A stretch of DNA of 64,000 nt from JABFRJ01 sp031374735 (GCA_031374735.1 JANMGQ010000129.1:51897-115896), one strand, 5' to 3'. Shown: positions 37,511 to 45,536, numbered from the stretch's first letter. Notes: generated by a model not told the origin, from the letters alone. Program-made: numbers and translations.

Positions 37511-38878
37511 ATGGCCGCCAAGCCATCGTCCGTGCCGGCCGCAGGGCGAAAGCGTGCATCGCTTTCGCTCGATAAGTTTGCGTGGCCGAAAGGCGTCACG
37601 CCGACGCCGGAGTATCTGGCGGCGGCCCGCCACATGGTTGACGGCGATGGCCATTTGTTTGTGACGGGGCGTGCCGGGACCGGCAAATCCACGCTGTTGC
37701 GCGCCATTCGCGACAATATGGGCGATGAGGTCGTGGTCGTCGCGCCAACGGGCCTCGCCGCTGTGAACGTGGGTGGGCAGACGATCCACTCGTTTTTCGG
37801 CTTGCCGCCGCGCCTCATCCGACCAGACGACATCAAGCGCAGTCGCAATGGCCGCGTCATGCGCAAGCTCACGCACCTGGTCATCGACGAAGTCTCGATG
37901 GTGCGCTCGGACCTGATGTGGGGCATTGACCAGTCGCTGCGAATCAACCGCGGGCGTCCGCGCGAGCCGTTTGGCGGCGTGCGCCTCATGCTGTTCGGCG
38001 ATCTGCATCAGTTGCCGCCCGTCGTGCAGGAACACGAGGTCGGCGATCATCTCGACGAGACCTATGGCGGGCCGTTCTTTTTCTCGGTGCCGGGCTTGCG
38101 CGAGGGCGAGGGCACGCGGCTGCTCGAACTCAGCCAGGTGTTCCGCCAGAGTGAGGGGCCGTTGCTAACGGTGCTCAACCGCATGCGCGACGGCGATATC
38201 ACGCAGGCCGATTTTGACGAGGTCAACAAGCGCGTCGTCGTGATCCGCACGCTGTCTGAGGGGGATCCGTATGTGATCCTCACACCCACGAACGCGGCGG
38301 CAGGGCGGATCAACCAGGCCTATCTGCAAGCGCTCAAGACCAAGGCGTTCACCTACAAGGCGGCGACGACCGGCGAGTTCAAGGACTCCGCTTTCCCGAC
38401 CGAGACGGAGTTGACTTTGAAGGTTGGCGCCAAAGTGATCTTGCTACGCAACGACGCAGACCGGCGCTGGGTTAACGGCTCGGTCGCGCGCATATCCAAA
38501 CTGACGGACACCGCAGTCTGGATCGAAATCGACGACATCGAGTACGAGCTTGAGGCCGTCTCGTGGGAAAACCGCCGCTACGCGTTCGACGTTGGCCAGG
38601 ACAAAGTGGTTGAAACGGTCGCGGGCACGTTCAAACAGTTTCCGCTGAGGCTCGCCTGGGCGCTGACCATCCACAAGTCGCAGGGGTTGACGCTCGATAA
38701 AGTCTATATCGATCTGACGGGTGGCACGTTCGCACACGGCCAGGCCTATGTCGCGCTGTCACGCTGCCGGACACTTGAGGGCTTGGCGCTGAAGCGTCCG
38801 CTGACGCCGCGCGATGTGCTCTTTGATCGAGCCGCGATGGGGTACCGGGACCTTTTTCCGGCGTTGGAGAAGACCTAG
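37511..38878 (+). CDS. Pif1-like superfamily 1B DNA helicase / AAA ATPase
   Basis: A 455-residue protein. Walker A is VTGRAGTGKSTLLRAI, motif Ia VVVAPTGLAAVNVGGQTIHSFF, Walker B VIDEVSMVRSDL, and motif III LFGDLHQLPPV. The C-terminal motifs are LAWALTIHKSQGLTLDKV and GQAYVALSRCRTLEGL. This order is that of Pif1/RecD2-type helicases, reduced to the core without an added nuclease or OB domain. It stands alone between unrelated genes and no recombination partner is next to it. A role in replication-fork or G-quadruplex processing is inferred from the family. Confidence 0.88.
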   Translation: MAAKPSSVPAAGRKRASLSLDKFAWPKGVTPTPEYLAAARHMVDGDGHLFVTGRAGTGKSTLLRAIRDNMGDEVVVVAPTGLAAVNVGGQTIHSFFGLPPRLIRPDDIKRSRNGRVMRKLTHLVIDEVSMVRSDLMWGIDQSLRINRGRPREPFGGVRLMLFGDLHQLPPVVQEHEVGDHLDETYGGPFFFSVPGLREGEGTRLLELSQVFRQSEGPLLTVLNRMRDGDITQADFDEVNKRVVVIRTLSEGDPYVILTPTNAAAGRINQAYLQALKTKAFTYKAATTGEFKDSAFPTETELTLKVGAKVILLRNDADRRWVNGSVARISKLTDTAVWIEIDDIEYELEAVSWENRRYAFDVGQDKVVETVAGTFKQFPLRLAWALTIHKSQGLTLDKVYIDLTGGTFAHGQAYVALSRCRTLEGLALKRPLTPRDVLFDRAAMGYRDLFPALEKT

Positions 38879-38968
38879 CGAACGGTCTTTCCAGATGCTG
38901 TGAGAGGCGCGATAGTTGTGCGCCAGACGTCTTTCAGCAGCCCCCCGAGATACCACCGAGACTTCCCC

Positions 38969-39964
38969 ATGAAAGCCCTCGTTTACACCGGCCCCAACGC
39001 GCTCAGTTATCGCGACGAACGCGACCCGGTGCCAAAGAACGACGAGGTCTTGGTGCGGGTGTCTGCATGCGGTGTGTGCGGCTCCGATATGCATGCCTAT
39101 CACGGCCACGACGAACGCCGGCCCGCGCCGTTGATCCTCGGTCACGAGGCGTCGGGCCAGATCATGAGCGGGCCACGCAAAGGCGAACGCGTGACCGTCA
39201 ATCCGCTGGTCACGTGTGGTCACTGTGATGCATGCCTCGATGGTCGCATGCATCTGTGCCCGGAGCGGGTGATCGTCTCGCTGCCGGCGCGTCCGGGCGC
39301 GTTCGCGGAATATGTGACGGTGCCAGAGAGCAATCTCGTGCGCGTGCCCGACGGGCTCGATCCGGTGCACGCAGCCCTCGCGGAGCCCATCGCTGTTGCG
39401 TATCATGCGGTTGATCTTGGTGTGGCGCGGCTGGCGCGGCCTTTGTCGGCGGTGACCGCTGTGGTGCTGGGCGGCGGGGCCATTGGATTGACGTCGGCGC
39501 TCTGTCTTGCGCTGCGGGGCGGGCGGGATATTCGCCTCGGCGAAACCCACGCTGGCCGGCGCAAGACAGCCGAGCAGGCCGGACCGATCGCAGCCTATGA
39601 TCCGGCGGGGCCAAAGGCGCCGAAGGACGGCACAGTCGATCTGGTTATTGACGCCGTTGGCGCGGTTGCGACGCGACAGGCCGCGTTCCGGATGGTCAAG
39701 GCGGGCGGTGTGATCGTGCATGTCGGTTTGCTGCCCGGCAGCGATGGCGTCGACGTGCGCCGGCTGACGCTGCAGGAAATCACATTTGTTGGCACCTATT
39801 GCTACACGATGGTCGAGTTTCGCGAAGTCGTGGCGGCGCTGGCGGCCAAACGCTTTGGTGATTTGCGTTGGTACGAAGAGCGGCCCTTGTCAGAGGGCGC
39901 GCGCGCCTTTGCCGACATCGACGGCGGCAAGACCGACTTCGCCAAGATTATCCTGCGGATGTAG
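38969..39964 (+). CDS. zinc-dependent alcohol dehydrogenase (MDR family)
   Basis: A 331-residue medium-chain dehydrogenase. Catalytic-zinc residues are in CGVCGSDMHAYHG and LGHEASG, and four structural-zinc cysteines lie in the CGHCDACLDGRMHLC block. The nucleotide-binding loop is AVVLGGGAIGLTSALCLALRGG. An upstream in-frame start lacks family similarity. The 3' end overlaps the convergent TetR gene by 17 bases. Related enzymes oxidise polyols or other secondary alcohols with NAD(P)+; the substrate is unknown. Confidence 0.9.
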   Translation: MKALVYTGPNALSYRDERDPVPKNDEVLVRVSACGVCGSDMHAYHGHDERRPAPLILGHEASGQIMSGPRKGERVTVNPLVTCGHCDACLDGRMHLCPERVIVSLPARPGAFAEYVTVPESNLVRVPDGLDPVHAALAEPIAVAYHAVDLGVARLARPLSAVTAVVLGGGAIGLTSALCLALRGGRDIRLGETHAGRRKTAEQAGPIAAYDPAGPKAPKDGTVDLVIDAVGAVATRQAAFRMVKAGGVIVHVGLLPGSDGVDVRRLTLQEITFVGTYCYTMVEFREVVAALAAKRFGDLRWYEERPLSEGARAFADIDGGKTDFAKIILRM

Positions 39965-40586
39965 GTTGGCGCTCCCAGTGCAGCAGCACTGTCATCGCTC
40001 GGCGGACATTGCTGGCGATGTCGCCGTCTGTCGCTGGCGCTGTCGGGTCGAGCAGCTGACACATCTGCAGGCCGCCGATGGCGACAGAGAAATAGCTGGC
40101 GACGGCGGCATCGCGGTCCGCATCGGCAATGCCGAGATAGCCGGCATCGATGGCCTGGCTGACAAAACTTGCGAAGCGACTTGTCGTCCCTTCAATCCCG
40201 GCTTTCATCAGTGCCCGCCCCGTTGCCGGATTGCGGTCGGCAGAGGCGATTGCCAAGCGATAGAGCGACATCGGCTCCGGGCTGAGCAGGAACGTCAAAA
40301 ACTGCGTGCCGAACGCCTCCAAGGTCGCGAGCACGTGGGTGCGGCTCTGGGGTGCCCCAAGGTCGACCGGCGCGGCCATGCGCGCAACGCTATCGGCGAT
40401 CATGGCCTCGAGGATCAGGTCCTTGGTGGCAAACAGCGCGTAGAGATCGCGCTTCGATACGCCGGCGGCGGTGGCAATTTCGAGTGTGGTCGCGCCATCG
40501 AAGCCTTTTCCGCAGAACACTTTTGCGGCCGCTTGCACGATGGCGTCGCGGCGTTGGGCCTGCTTGTCGGATGGCACGGGTGGCAC
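39948..40586 (-). CDS. TetR family transcriptional regulator
   Basis: A 212-residue regulator. The N-terminal DNA-binding domain reads QRRDAIVQAAAKVFCGKGFDGATTLEIATAAGVSKRDLYALFATKDLI, the TetR helix-turn-helix pattern, and the ligand domain resembles the C-terminal domains of AefR-like members. The start is probably a GTG with GGAG six bases upstream; a TTG four codons earlier overlaps that ribosome site. It diverges from the DUF2306 gene, and the 38-base perfect inverted repeat between them is the likely operator for both genes. Confidence 0.9.
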   Translation of the reverse strand: MPPVPSDKQAQRRDAIVQAAAKVFCGKGFDGATTLEIATAAGVSKRDLYALFATKDLILEAMIADSVARMAAPVDLGAPQSRTHVLATLEAFGTQFLTFLLSPEPMSLYRLAIASADRNPATGRALMKAGIEGTTSRFASFVSQAIDAGYLGIADADRDAAVASYFSVAIGGLQMCQLLDPTAPATDGDIASNVRRAMTVLLHWERQPTSAG

Positions 40587-40614
40587 AGGAGACTCCAACG
40601 GTACTTGACGGTAC

Positions 40615-40652
40615 CATCACGTATTGGTACCTATGAGTACCAATACGTGATG
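40615..40652. promoter_or_regulatory. palindromic operator, probable TetR binding site
   Basis: Two perfectly complementary 16-base arms, CATCACGTATTGGTAC (40615-40630) and GTACCAATACGTGATG (40637-40652), flank the six-base spacer CTATGA. The site lies between the divergent TetR and DUF2306 starts and ends one base before the AGG ribosome site of the latter. A shorter GGTAC pair also occurs to its left (40600-40614). Symmetry, AT-rich content and position all fit an autorepressing TetR operator that also controls the membrane protein. Confidence 0.82.
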
Positions 40653-40661
40653 AGGCTGTCC

Positions 40662-41057
40662 ATGAACACCGCGCCGCTGTTCGCAAGCTCGCTCGCCATT
40701 CAATTGCACGTCTTTGCAGCCTGCGCGGCCTTCCTCGTCGGCCTGGCGCAATTCATCGGCAAGAAGGGCGCCACGACACATCGCGTTTTGGGCTGGTCGT
40801 GGGTGGTGCTGATGGCGACAACAGCCCTGACATCGTTCTGGATCGTCGACTATCGCACCTTCAAGCCGACAGCGCTGATTCTGTTTCTGTCCATCCTCGT
40901 TCTGGTTCAGCTGCCGCTCGCTGTGCGTCACGCGCGCCGTCACAACATTCAGAAGCACAAGTCGTTCATGACCTGGCTGTACATCAACGCGCTCATCATC
41001 GCCGGGGTGTTCACGTTCCTACCGGGGCGGTTGATGTACCGGGTGGTGTTTGGGTGA
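40662..41057 (+). CDS. DUF2306 family membrane protein
   Basis: A 131-residue protein with four hydrophobic segments. THRVLGWSWVVLMATTALTSFWI matches the conserved H-R-x-L-G core of DUF2306, and a second histidine-rich loop reads RHARRHNIQKHKSFM. The chosen ATG has AGG six bases upstream; an ATG four codons earlier lies inside the operator. The frame is open far upstream through the TetR gene as a chance reading. The family has no assigned function. Control by the divergent TetR regulator suggests a role in response to a small hydrophobic ligand. Confidence 0.85.
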   Translation: MNTAPLFASSLAIQLHVFAACAAFLVGLAQFIGKKGATTHRVLGWSWVVLMATTALTSFWIVDYRTFKPTALILFLSILVLVQLPLAVRHARRHNIQKHKSFMTWLYINALIIAGVFTFLPGRLMYRVVFG

Positions 41058-41852
41058 TCAGGCGCCCCAGATGACTGGAAAATCGGCGCCCTCGAACTTG
41101 GCCCCGTCGACCACGTCGATGTGCGGGAACGGCGGCGATGTCTTGCCGAGCCGCTTGGCGTAGCGCGCGTCGTCACCGACCCAGCGGAACGAGATGGCGC
41201 GGCGGCGGTTGTTGGTCGTGTTGGCCGGCGCGCCGTGCAGCGTGCGGAAGGCGAAGGCGACGGCGTCGCCGGGCTGCATGGCCCAGCCGAGCACGTTCAT
41301 CGTGTCGCGGTTGGCCTCGACATCGGGCACGGCATCGCGGCCATCGCCGTCAAACAGCGCTTGGCCGTTGAAGCGATCGGGACGGAACTGTTTGCCGGTG
41401 CGGTGTGATCCCGCCACGTATTCGATGGCGATCGCACGCGGCACGGGATCGAGCGGCACCCAGAAGCTCACGGACTGCTCGCCCTCGACCAAGTAATAGG
41501 GCTGGTCCTGGTGCCAGGGCGTCTTCATGGAGTTGCCGGGCTCTTTCACCAGCACGTGCTCGTGAAAGATGCGCGCGGTTTTCGAGCGCATGAGCGAGGC
41601 TGCCATCGCGGCCATCGGCGAGTGGCGCACGGCCTCCTCGAAGCCGGAAATACGCTGCCAGTTGCAATAATCTTGAAAGAACCGCGCCGTGCCGTCGGTC
41701 GGTTGGTAGGTGCGCTCGAACGGGCTTGGGGATTTGATGTTGTCCTCGACCGCCACTGCGAGGCTCTCAACGCGGCTCTTCAGCAGGCCTGGGATCAGAA
41801 TGACCCCGTCGCGCTGGAAGTCGTCGATCATGGCAGATGTCAGCGTGGTCAT
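41058..41852 (-). CDS. phytanoyl-CoA dioxygenase (PhyH) family protein
   Basis: A 264-residue Fe(II)/2-oxoglutarate-type oxygenase. The iron ligands are His and Asp in TPWHQDQPYYL and the distal His in RTLHGAPANT, with Arg in NNRRRAISFRW likely to bind 2-oxoglutarate. The chosen ATG gives MTTLTSAMIDDFQRDGVILI, the usual family opening; 26 in-frame upstream codons lack similarity. The stop is directly next to the DUF2306 stop (convergent). The substrate is unknown; PhyH relatives hydroxylate lipids, amino acids or secondary metabolites. Confidence 0.9.
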   Translation of the reverse strand: MTTLTSAMIDDFQRDGVILIPGLLKSRVESLAVAVEDNIKSPSPFERTYQPTDGTARFFQDYCNWQRISGFEEAVRHSPMAAMAASLMRSKTARIFHEHVLVKEPGNSMKTPWHQDQPYYLVEGEQSVSFWVPLDPVPRAIAIEYVAGSHRTGKQFRPDRFNGQALFDGDGRDAVPDVEANRDTMNVLGWAMQPGDAVAFAFRTLHGAPANTTNNRRRAISFRWVGDDARYAKRLGKTSPPFPHIDVVDGAKFEGADFPVIWGA

Positions 41853-41968
41853 GGGTGGGCTCGTGCTGAAGACATTGCCCCAGCATGACCGCCCAGACGT
41901 TTCAGCGCAATCACCGCTTTTGCAATACAAAGCCCTCGCTCAATGCGCGTTTGACCGATGCCGCGTTG

Positions 41969-42011
41969 GGTGCTCACCGAAAGATCCCACTGGCGGCCGT
42001 CGGTGAGCACC
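41969..42011. repeat. 12-base inverted repeat at the truncated permease junction
   Basis: GGTGCTCACCGA (41969-41980) and TCGGTGAGCACC (42000-42011) are exact reverse complements separated by 19 bases. The right arm coincides with the first codons of recognisable permease sequence. It may be a regulatory hairpin or the scar of the rearrangement that removed the rest of the permease gene. Confidence 0.7.
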
Positions 42012-42142
42012 TGATCACCACGGCGCCGTGGTTGTCGATCTTTCCGGGGCTCGCCATCTTCCTGACCGTGCTCGGATTGAACCTGCTCGGCGACGGCCTG
42101 CGCGACATTCTCGATCCCCAGTCGCGGAGCCGGCGCGCATGA
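41999..42142 (+). pseudogene. 3' remnant of a DppC/OppC-type ABC permease gene
   Basis: The translated end APWLSIFPGLAIFLTVLGLN followed by LLGDGLRDILDPQSR is the conserved C-terminus of the second permease (DppC/OppC type) of peptide importers. Nothing upstream encodes the other roughly 240 residues; before about base 41999 the frame shows no permease similarity. The stop overlaps the ATP-binding gene start (ATGA), as in an intact operon. The frame opens at an ATG at 41885, but I regard that as chance. The first permease and binding-protein genes are also missing. Confidence 0.78.
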
Positions 42143-43119
42143 CATCGGTTCCCCTCCTCTCGGTCGAAAACCTTCGCCTTGATCTAACCTCGGGGGGCAA
42201 GACGCATCCCGCCGTCGAAGGTGTTTCGTTCGACATCGCCAAAGGCGAGACGTTCGGCCTCGTGGGCGAGAGCGGCTGCGGAAAATCGATCACGGCCCTG
42301 TCGATCATGAGTTTGCTGAAACCGCCGCTCGGCGTCGGCGGCGGGAAGATCCGGCTCGACGGCCGCGAGATCCAGAACCTCGATGCGGCAGAGACCCGCA
42401 AACTGCGCGGCAAGCGCATCTCAATGATCTTCCAAGAGCCCATGACGGCGCTCAATCCGTTGTCGCCGGTCGGCCGCCAGATCGCCGAGATGTTTGTGCT
42501 GCACGAGGGTGCGTCTTGGAAGGAGGCCGAGCGGCGCGCGGTCGACGCGCTCGCGAACGTGCGCGTGCCAGCACCGGAGCGGCGCGTGCGCGACTATCCG
42601 CATCAGCTTTCTGGTGGCATGCGCCAGCGTGTGATGATCGCTATCGCGCTTGCCTGTCAGCCGGACCTGCTGATCGCCGACGAACCGACCACGGCGCTGG
42701 ACGTCACCGTTCAGGCCGAGATTCTCGACCTCATGCGCGACCTCTGTTCGGCGCGTGGCACGGCCATCCTGATGATCAGCCACGACCTCGGCCTCGTCGC
42801 CAATATGTGTCGCCGCGTTGGCGTCATGTATGCTGGCCGGATCGTCGAGTTGCGCCCCTCTGGCGACCTGTTTCGTGCGCCCTCGCATCCCTACACGCGC
42901 GGGCTCGTCGCCTCCCTGCCGCGGCTTGGCACCCGCGCGGCGAGCGGTCAGCGTAAGCTGCAAGAGATCACAGGGACGGTGCCGGGCATCGCAGCCTTTC
43001 CACCGGGCTGTCGCTTCCATCCGCGCTGCACTGATATGACGGACGTGTGCAAGGCAACCGATCCGGGCGTCACGCAGCTTTCAGGAGGCGGCGCGGTCCG
43101 TTGTCATCATCATGGCTGA
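42139..43119 (+). CDS. ABC transporter ATP-binding protein, DppD/OppD type
   Basis: A 326-residue ATPase. Walker A is LVGESGCGKSITALSI, the signature HQLSGGMRQRVMIAIAL, and Walker B LLIADEPTTALDVTVQ with the following SHDLGLV. The C-terminal oligopeptide/dipeptide extension is present (PPGCRFHPRCTDMTDVC) with the Cys pattern that binds a Fe-S cluster in relatives. It starts at the ATGA overlap with the permease remnant and overlaps the next ATPase by eight bases. The ATPase is intact, though its own permease is lost, so it either serves a permease elsewhere or is decaying. Confidence 0.92.
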   Translation: MTSVPLLSVENLRLDLTSGGKTHPAVEGVSFDIAKGETFGLVGESGCGKSITALSIMSLLKPPLGVGGGKIRLDGREIQNLDAAETRKLRGKRISMIFQEPMTALNPLSPVGRQIAEMFVLHEGASWKEAERRAVDALANVRVPAPERRVRDYPHQLSGGMRQRVMIAIALACQPDLLIADEPTTALDVTVQAEILDLMRDLCSARGTAILMISHDLGLVANMCRRVGVMYAGRIVELRPSGDLFRAPSHPYTRGLVASLPRLGTRAASGQRKLQEITGTVPGIAAFPPGCRFHPRCTDMTDVCKATDPGVTQLSGGGAVRCHHHG

Positions 43120-44113
43120 TCCGTCATCTGAGACGCTCCTCGACGTCAAAGATCTCGCTGTGCACTTCCAGCTCGGCTCGAAGATGTTTGGCTTCGGCGA
43201 CATGAAGACCCTGCGCGCGGTGGAGGGCGTCGACCTCCACGTGAAAGCGGGCGAATGCCTCGGTCTGGTCGGTGAGAGCGGGTGCGGGAAATCCACCCTT
43301 GCGCTGACTATCCTCGGCCTGCAGAAGCCGACGCGCGGCCGCATCGTCCTCGATGGCAAGGAGGTCAACGTTGCGACGGATCGCGGCCACCTCGCCCGCA
43401 CGGTGCAGATGGTGTTCCAGGACCCCTACGCCTCGCTCAATCCGCGCCAGACCGTCCGGCGCACGTTGGCCGACCCGCTGAGACTGCATGGCGTCACGAA
43501 CTCCGACGAAGTCGCAGATCGCGTTGCTGAGATGATGGCGCGTGTCGGCTTGCGGCCCGAGCAGGCGGATCGTTATCCGCATGAGTTCTCCGGCGGGCAG
43601 CGCCAGCGCATCGGTATTGCACGCGCCCTGATTCTGAAGCCGAAACTGGTCATCTGCGACGAACCCGTCTCAGCGTTGGACGTGTCGATCCGCGCGCAGA
43701 TCATCAACCTGCTGCTGGAACTCAAGGACAGCATGGGCCTCGCCTACATCATGGTCAGCCACGATCTGGGCGTGGTTGAGCACATGAGCGATCGCGTAGC
43801 GGTCATGTACCTGGGCCGCATTGTCGAAACGGGGCCGTGGCGGGAGATCTTCGAACGCCCGGCGCAACCCTATACGCGCGCCCTGATTGCGGCGATCCCA
43901 GATCCGTTTCTGCCCGACACGGGAACCGCCCGAGGTGTGCGCGGCGAGGTCCCAAGCCCGCTCGATCCGCCGAAAGGATGCGCGTTTCATCCACGCTGTC
44001 CCGTTGCTATCGATGCCTGCAAGCGTGCGCCGGGGCCGCATCTGGTCTCGCGTCCGAACGGTCATGCTGTGAGTTGCTGGCGTGCCGAAGAACCGGTCGC
44101 GGCAGTGGTATAA
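43112..44113 (+). CDS. ABC transporter ATP-binding protein, DppF/OppF type
   Basis: A 333-residue ATPase paired with the preceding gene. Walker A is LVGESGCGKSTLALTI, the signature HEFSGGQRQRIGIARAL, Walker B LVICDEPVSALDVSIR, and the C-terminal extension GCAFHPRCPVAIDACKR. An N-terminal insert (HFQLGSKMFGFGDMKTLRAVEGVD) is normal for DppF/OppF types. Its TAA stop lies within the left end of the downstream repeat element, so the last codons may have been set by that insertion. Confidence 0.92.
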   Translation: MADPSSETLLDVKDLAVHFQLGSKMFGFGDMKTLRAVEGVDLHVKAGECLGLVGESGCGKSTLALTILGLQKPTRGRIVLDGKEVNVATDRGHLARTVQMVFQDPYASLNPRQTVRRTLADPLRLHGVTNSDEVADRVAEMMARVGLRPEQADRYPHEFSGGQRQRIGIARALILKPKLVICDEPVSALDVSIRAQIINLLLELKDSMGLAYIMVSHDLGVVEHMSDRVAVMYLGRIVETGPWREIFERPAQPYTRALIAAIPDPFLPDTGTARGVRGEVPSPLDPPKGCAFHPRCPVAIDACKRAPGPHLVSRPNGHAVSCWRAEEPVAAVV

Positions 44114-44156
44114 TACCGGCCGGCAAAATTTCTGACCTATCATATCCAACGGCGTC

Positions 44157-44203
44157 ATCCCGGATACACGATCACGCCTCCTGCGTGATCGTGTATCCGG
44201 GAT
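44157..44203. repeat. REP-like hairpin, type 1 (21-base perfect arms)
   Basis: Arms at 44157-44177 and 44183-44203 are exact reverse complements around the loop CTCCT; the left arm begins ATCCCGGATACACGATCACG. A close relative with the same GATCACGC core and a five-base loop is at 63790-63835. Hairpins of this kind are frequent between convergent genes of Hyphomicrobiales. Confidence 0.85.
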
Positions 44204-44478
44204 CTTTACCCACACGCGCTAACATAACAATTTTTCCGCGTCATTCCGGACAAGCGCAGCCACTTCTGGCCGCGCGCAGATCCGGAATCCAGCGGATCTG
44301 TCCGCGAAGCGGTCGATACATCGCGTGCTTCGCACACGCCCTTCGCGGGATCCCGGTTCGGCGGTCGGCCTGAAGGGGCCTCCCTTGGTCGGGATGACGA
44401 AAAATTGAGGCATGTTAGCGCCAATGGGATCTTTACCTCCGTCCGCACAGCAAGAGTACCTAACAACGATAGGTAAGG

Positions 44479-44524
44479 ATCCCGGAATACCTGCCGCGCC
44501 GCGGCGCGGCAGGTATTCCGGGAT
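44479..44524. repeat. REP-like palindrome, type 2 (46-base perfect)
   Basis: A continuous perfect palindrome with 23-base arms and no loop, beginning ATCCCGGAATACCTGCCGCG. A degenerate copy with the same CCTG-CGCGCC core is at 63695-63741. Such a structure will extrude or form a stable hairpin in RNA. Confidence 0.85.
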
Positions 44525-44620
44525 GACGAGGGATGACGATGATGGTTGGTCATAAATTCTGACCGGTGGTATAAGATCGGATCGTTCCGCCAGCCGATAA
44601 GGTCGCGCCGTACGCTCGGC

Positions 44621-45424
44621 TCAATGGCGCCCGCCGCCGATGTGGGCGCGCAGTTGATGGACGAGGTCCTGGAAGGGTTGGGTGTAGGTGACTTCGAGAT
44701 CGCGGGGGCGCGGGAGATTGATGGCTTGCGCGGCGACAATCCGTCCCGGGCGGTTGCTCATGACATAGACGGTGTCGGCGAGGAACGTCGCCTCGCGCAG
44801 GTCGTGGGTCACGAGCATGACCGTTACTTTGCGCGCCTGCTGAATGTCGCGGAGTGCGCACCACAGTTCCTCGCGCGTGAAGGCGTCGAGCGCGCCGAAC
44901 GGCTCGTCCAGCATCAGGATTTCGGGTTCGTGGATCAGCGCGCGGCAGATGGACGTGCGCTGCTGCATGCCGCCTGACAACTCCCACGGCATCTTCTCGG
45001 TGAAGCCCTTCAAGCCCACCTGATGCAGCAGCGCTTCGGCCTTTTGCTTGTATTCGGCCTTGTTGGAGCGGATGCGGCGGCGATGCGGCTCGACGATTTC
45101 CAAGGGCAACAGCACGTTGTCGATCACCTTGCGCCAGGGCAGCAGGTTTGACGCCTGAAAGGCCATGCCGACGGACTTGAGCGGCTTGGTCACGGGCTGG
45201 CCGTCGACCTTCACCGTGCCGGCCGACGCCATATGCAACCCGCTGATCAACTTCATCAGCGAGGACTTGCCGCAGCCCGACGGCCCGACCACGGCGATGA
45301 ACTCGCCCTTCTTGATGGTCAGCGAGACATTGTCGATGGCCTGCACGGCGCCCTTGCCGCGGCCATAGTGCATGGTCACGCCGTCGAGACGGACGAGGTC
45401 GGGTGCGGAGGTGAGGTGGGACAT
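44621..45424 (-). CDS. ABC transporter ATP-binding protein, SsuB/TauB type
   Basis: A 267-residue ATPase. Walker A is VVGPSGCGKSSLMKLI, the Q-loop FQASNLLPWRKV, the signature WELSGGMQQRTSICRAL and Walker B LMLDEPFGALDAFTRE with THDLREATFL. This is the nitrate/sulfonate/taurine import subclass. An upstream in-frame ATG lies in the intergenic repeat, so the ATG at MSHLTSAP is chosen. The substrate-binding gene precedes it by 112 bases. The permease that normally follows is absent; the next DNA is the repeat block. Confidence 0.92.
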   Translation of the reverse strand: MSHLTSAPDLVRLDGVTMHYGRGKGAVQAIDNVSLTIKKGEFIAVVGPSGCGKSSLMKLISGLHMASAGTVKVDGQPVTKPLKSVGMAFQASNLLPWRKVIDNVLLPLEIVEPHRRRIRSNKAEYKQKAEALLHQVGLKGFTEKMPWELSGGMQQRTSICRALIHEPEILMLDEPFGALDAFTREELWCALRDIQQARKVTVMLVTHDLREATFLADTVYVMSNRPGRIVAAQAINLPRPRDLEVTYTQPFQDLVHQLRAHIGGGRH

Positions 45425-45443
45425 TGTGGACGATGTGAATTGC

Positions 45444-45526
45444 GAGTTGCGAGTTGCGAATTGCAAGGCACGAGCTGTAGCAGTCACAGGGACCTTCCCC
45501 TACGCGCACCCTACAACTCGCAACTC
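45444..45526. repeat. 13-base inverted repeat between SBP and ATPase genes
   Basis: GAGTTGCGAGTTG (45444-45456) and CAACTCGCAACTC (45514-45526) are perfect reverse complements 57 bases apart. Within the left part, the short unit GAGTTGC is itself repeated in tandem. In the minus-strand transcript this hairpin would follow the binding-protein stop by about 10 bases and may protect or partly terminate its mRNA, giving more binding protein than ATPase. Confidence 0.65.
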
Positions 45527-45536
45527 ACACACGTCG

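Larger units (their letters stand above)
44113..44574. mobile_element. MITE-like repeat block with inverted ends
   Basis: The left end ATACCGGCCGGCAAAATTT and the right end, read on the minus strand as TTATACCACCGGTCAGAATTT, are related inverted repeats. The same end sequence begins the elements near 58382 and 63855, and a variant occurs near 63651. The interior has three hairpin units (44157-44203, 44242-44288 and 44479-44524) and no coding sequence. It fills the space between two convergent, permease-less ABC transporter gene sets. The layout suggests a non-autonomous mobile element carrying nested REP-like hairpins. Confidence 0.65.

Noticed and set aside
39786..40661. Long upstream extension of the DUF2306 frame
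   Set aside because: It would overlap the TetR gene in antisense and run through the operator; the family match and ribosome site begin at 40662.
41885..41998. A small gene starting at the ATG at 41885 and running into the permease tail
   Set aside because: The first 38 codons show no similarity to permeases or other families and no good ribosome site; treated as chance upstream reading of the remnant.
44113..44574. CRISPR array
   Set aside because: The repeats are individually palindromic with unequal spacing and different cores, and no regular repeat-spacer order exists.
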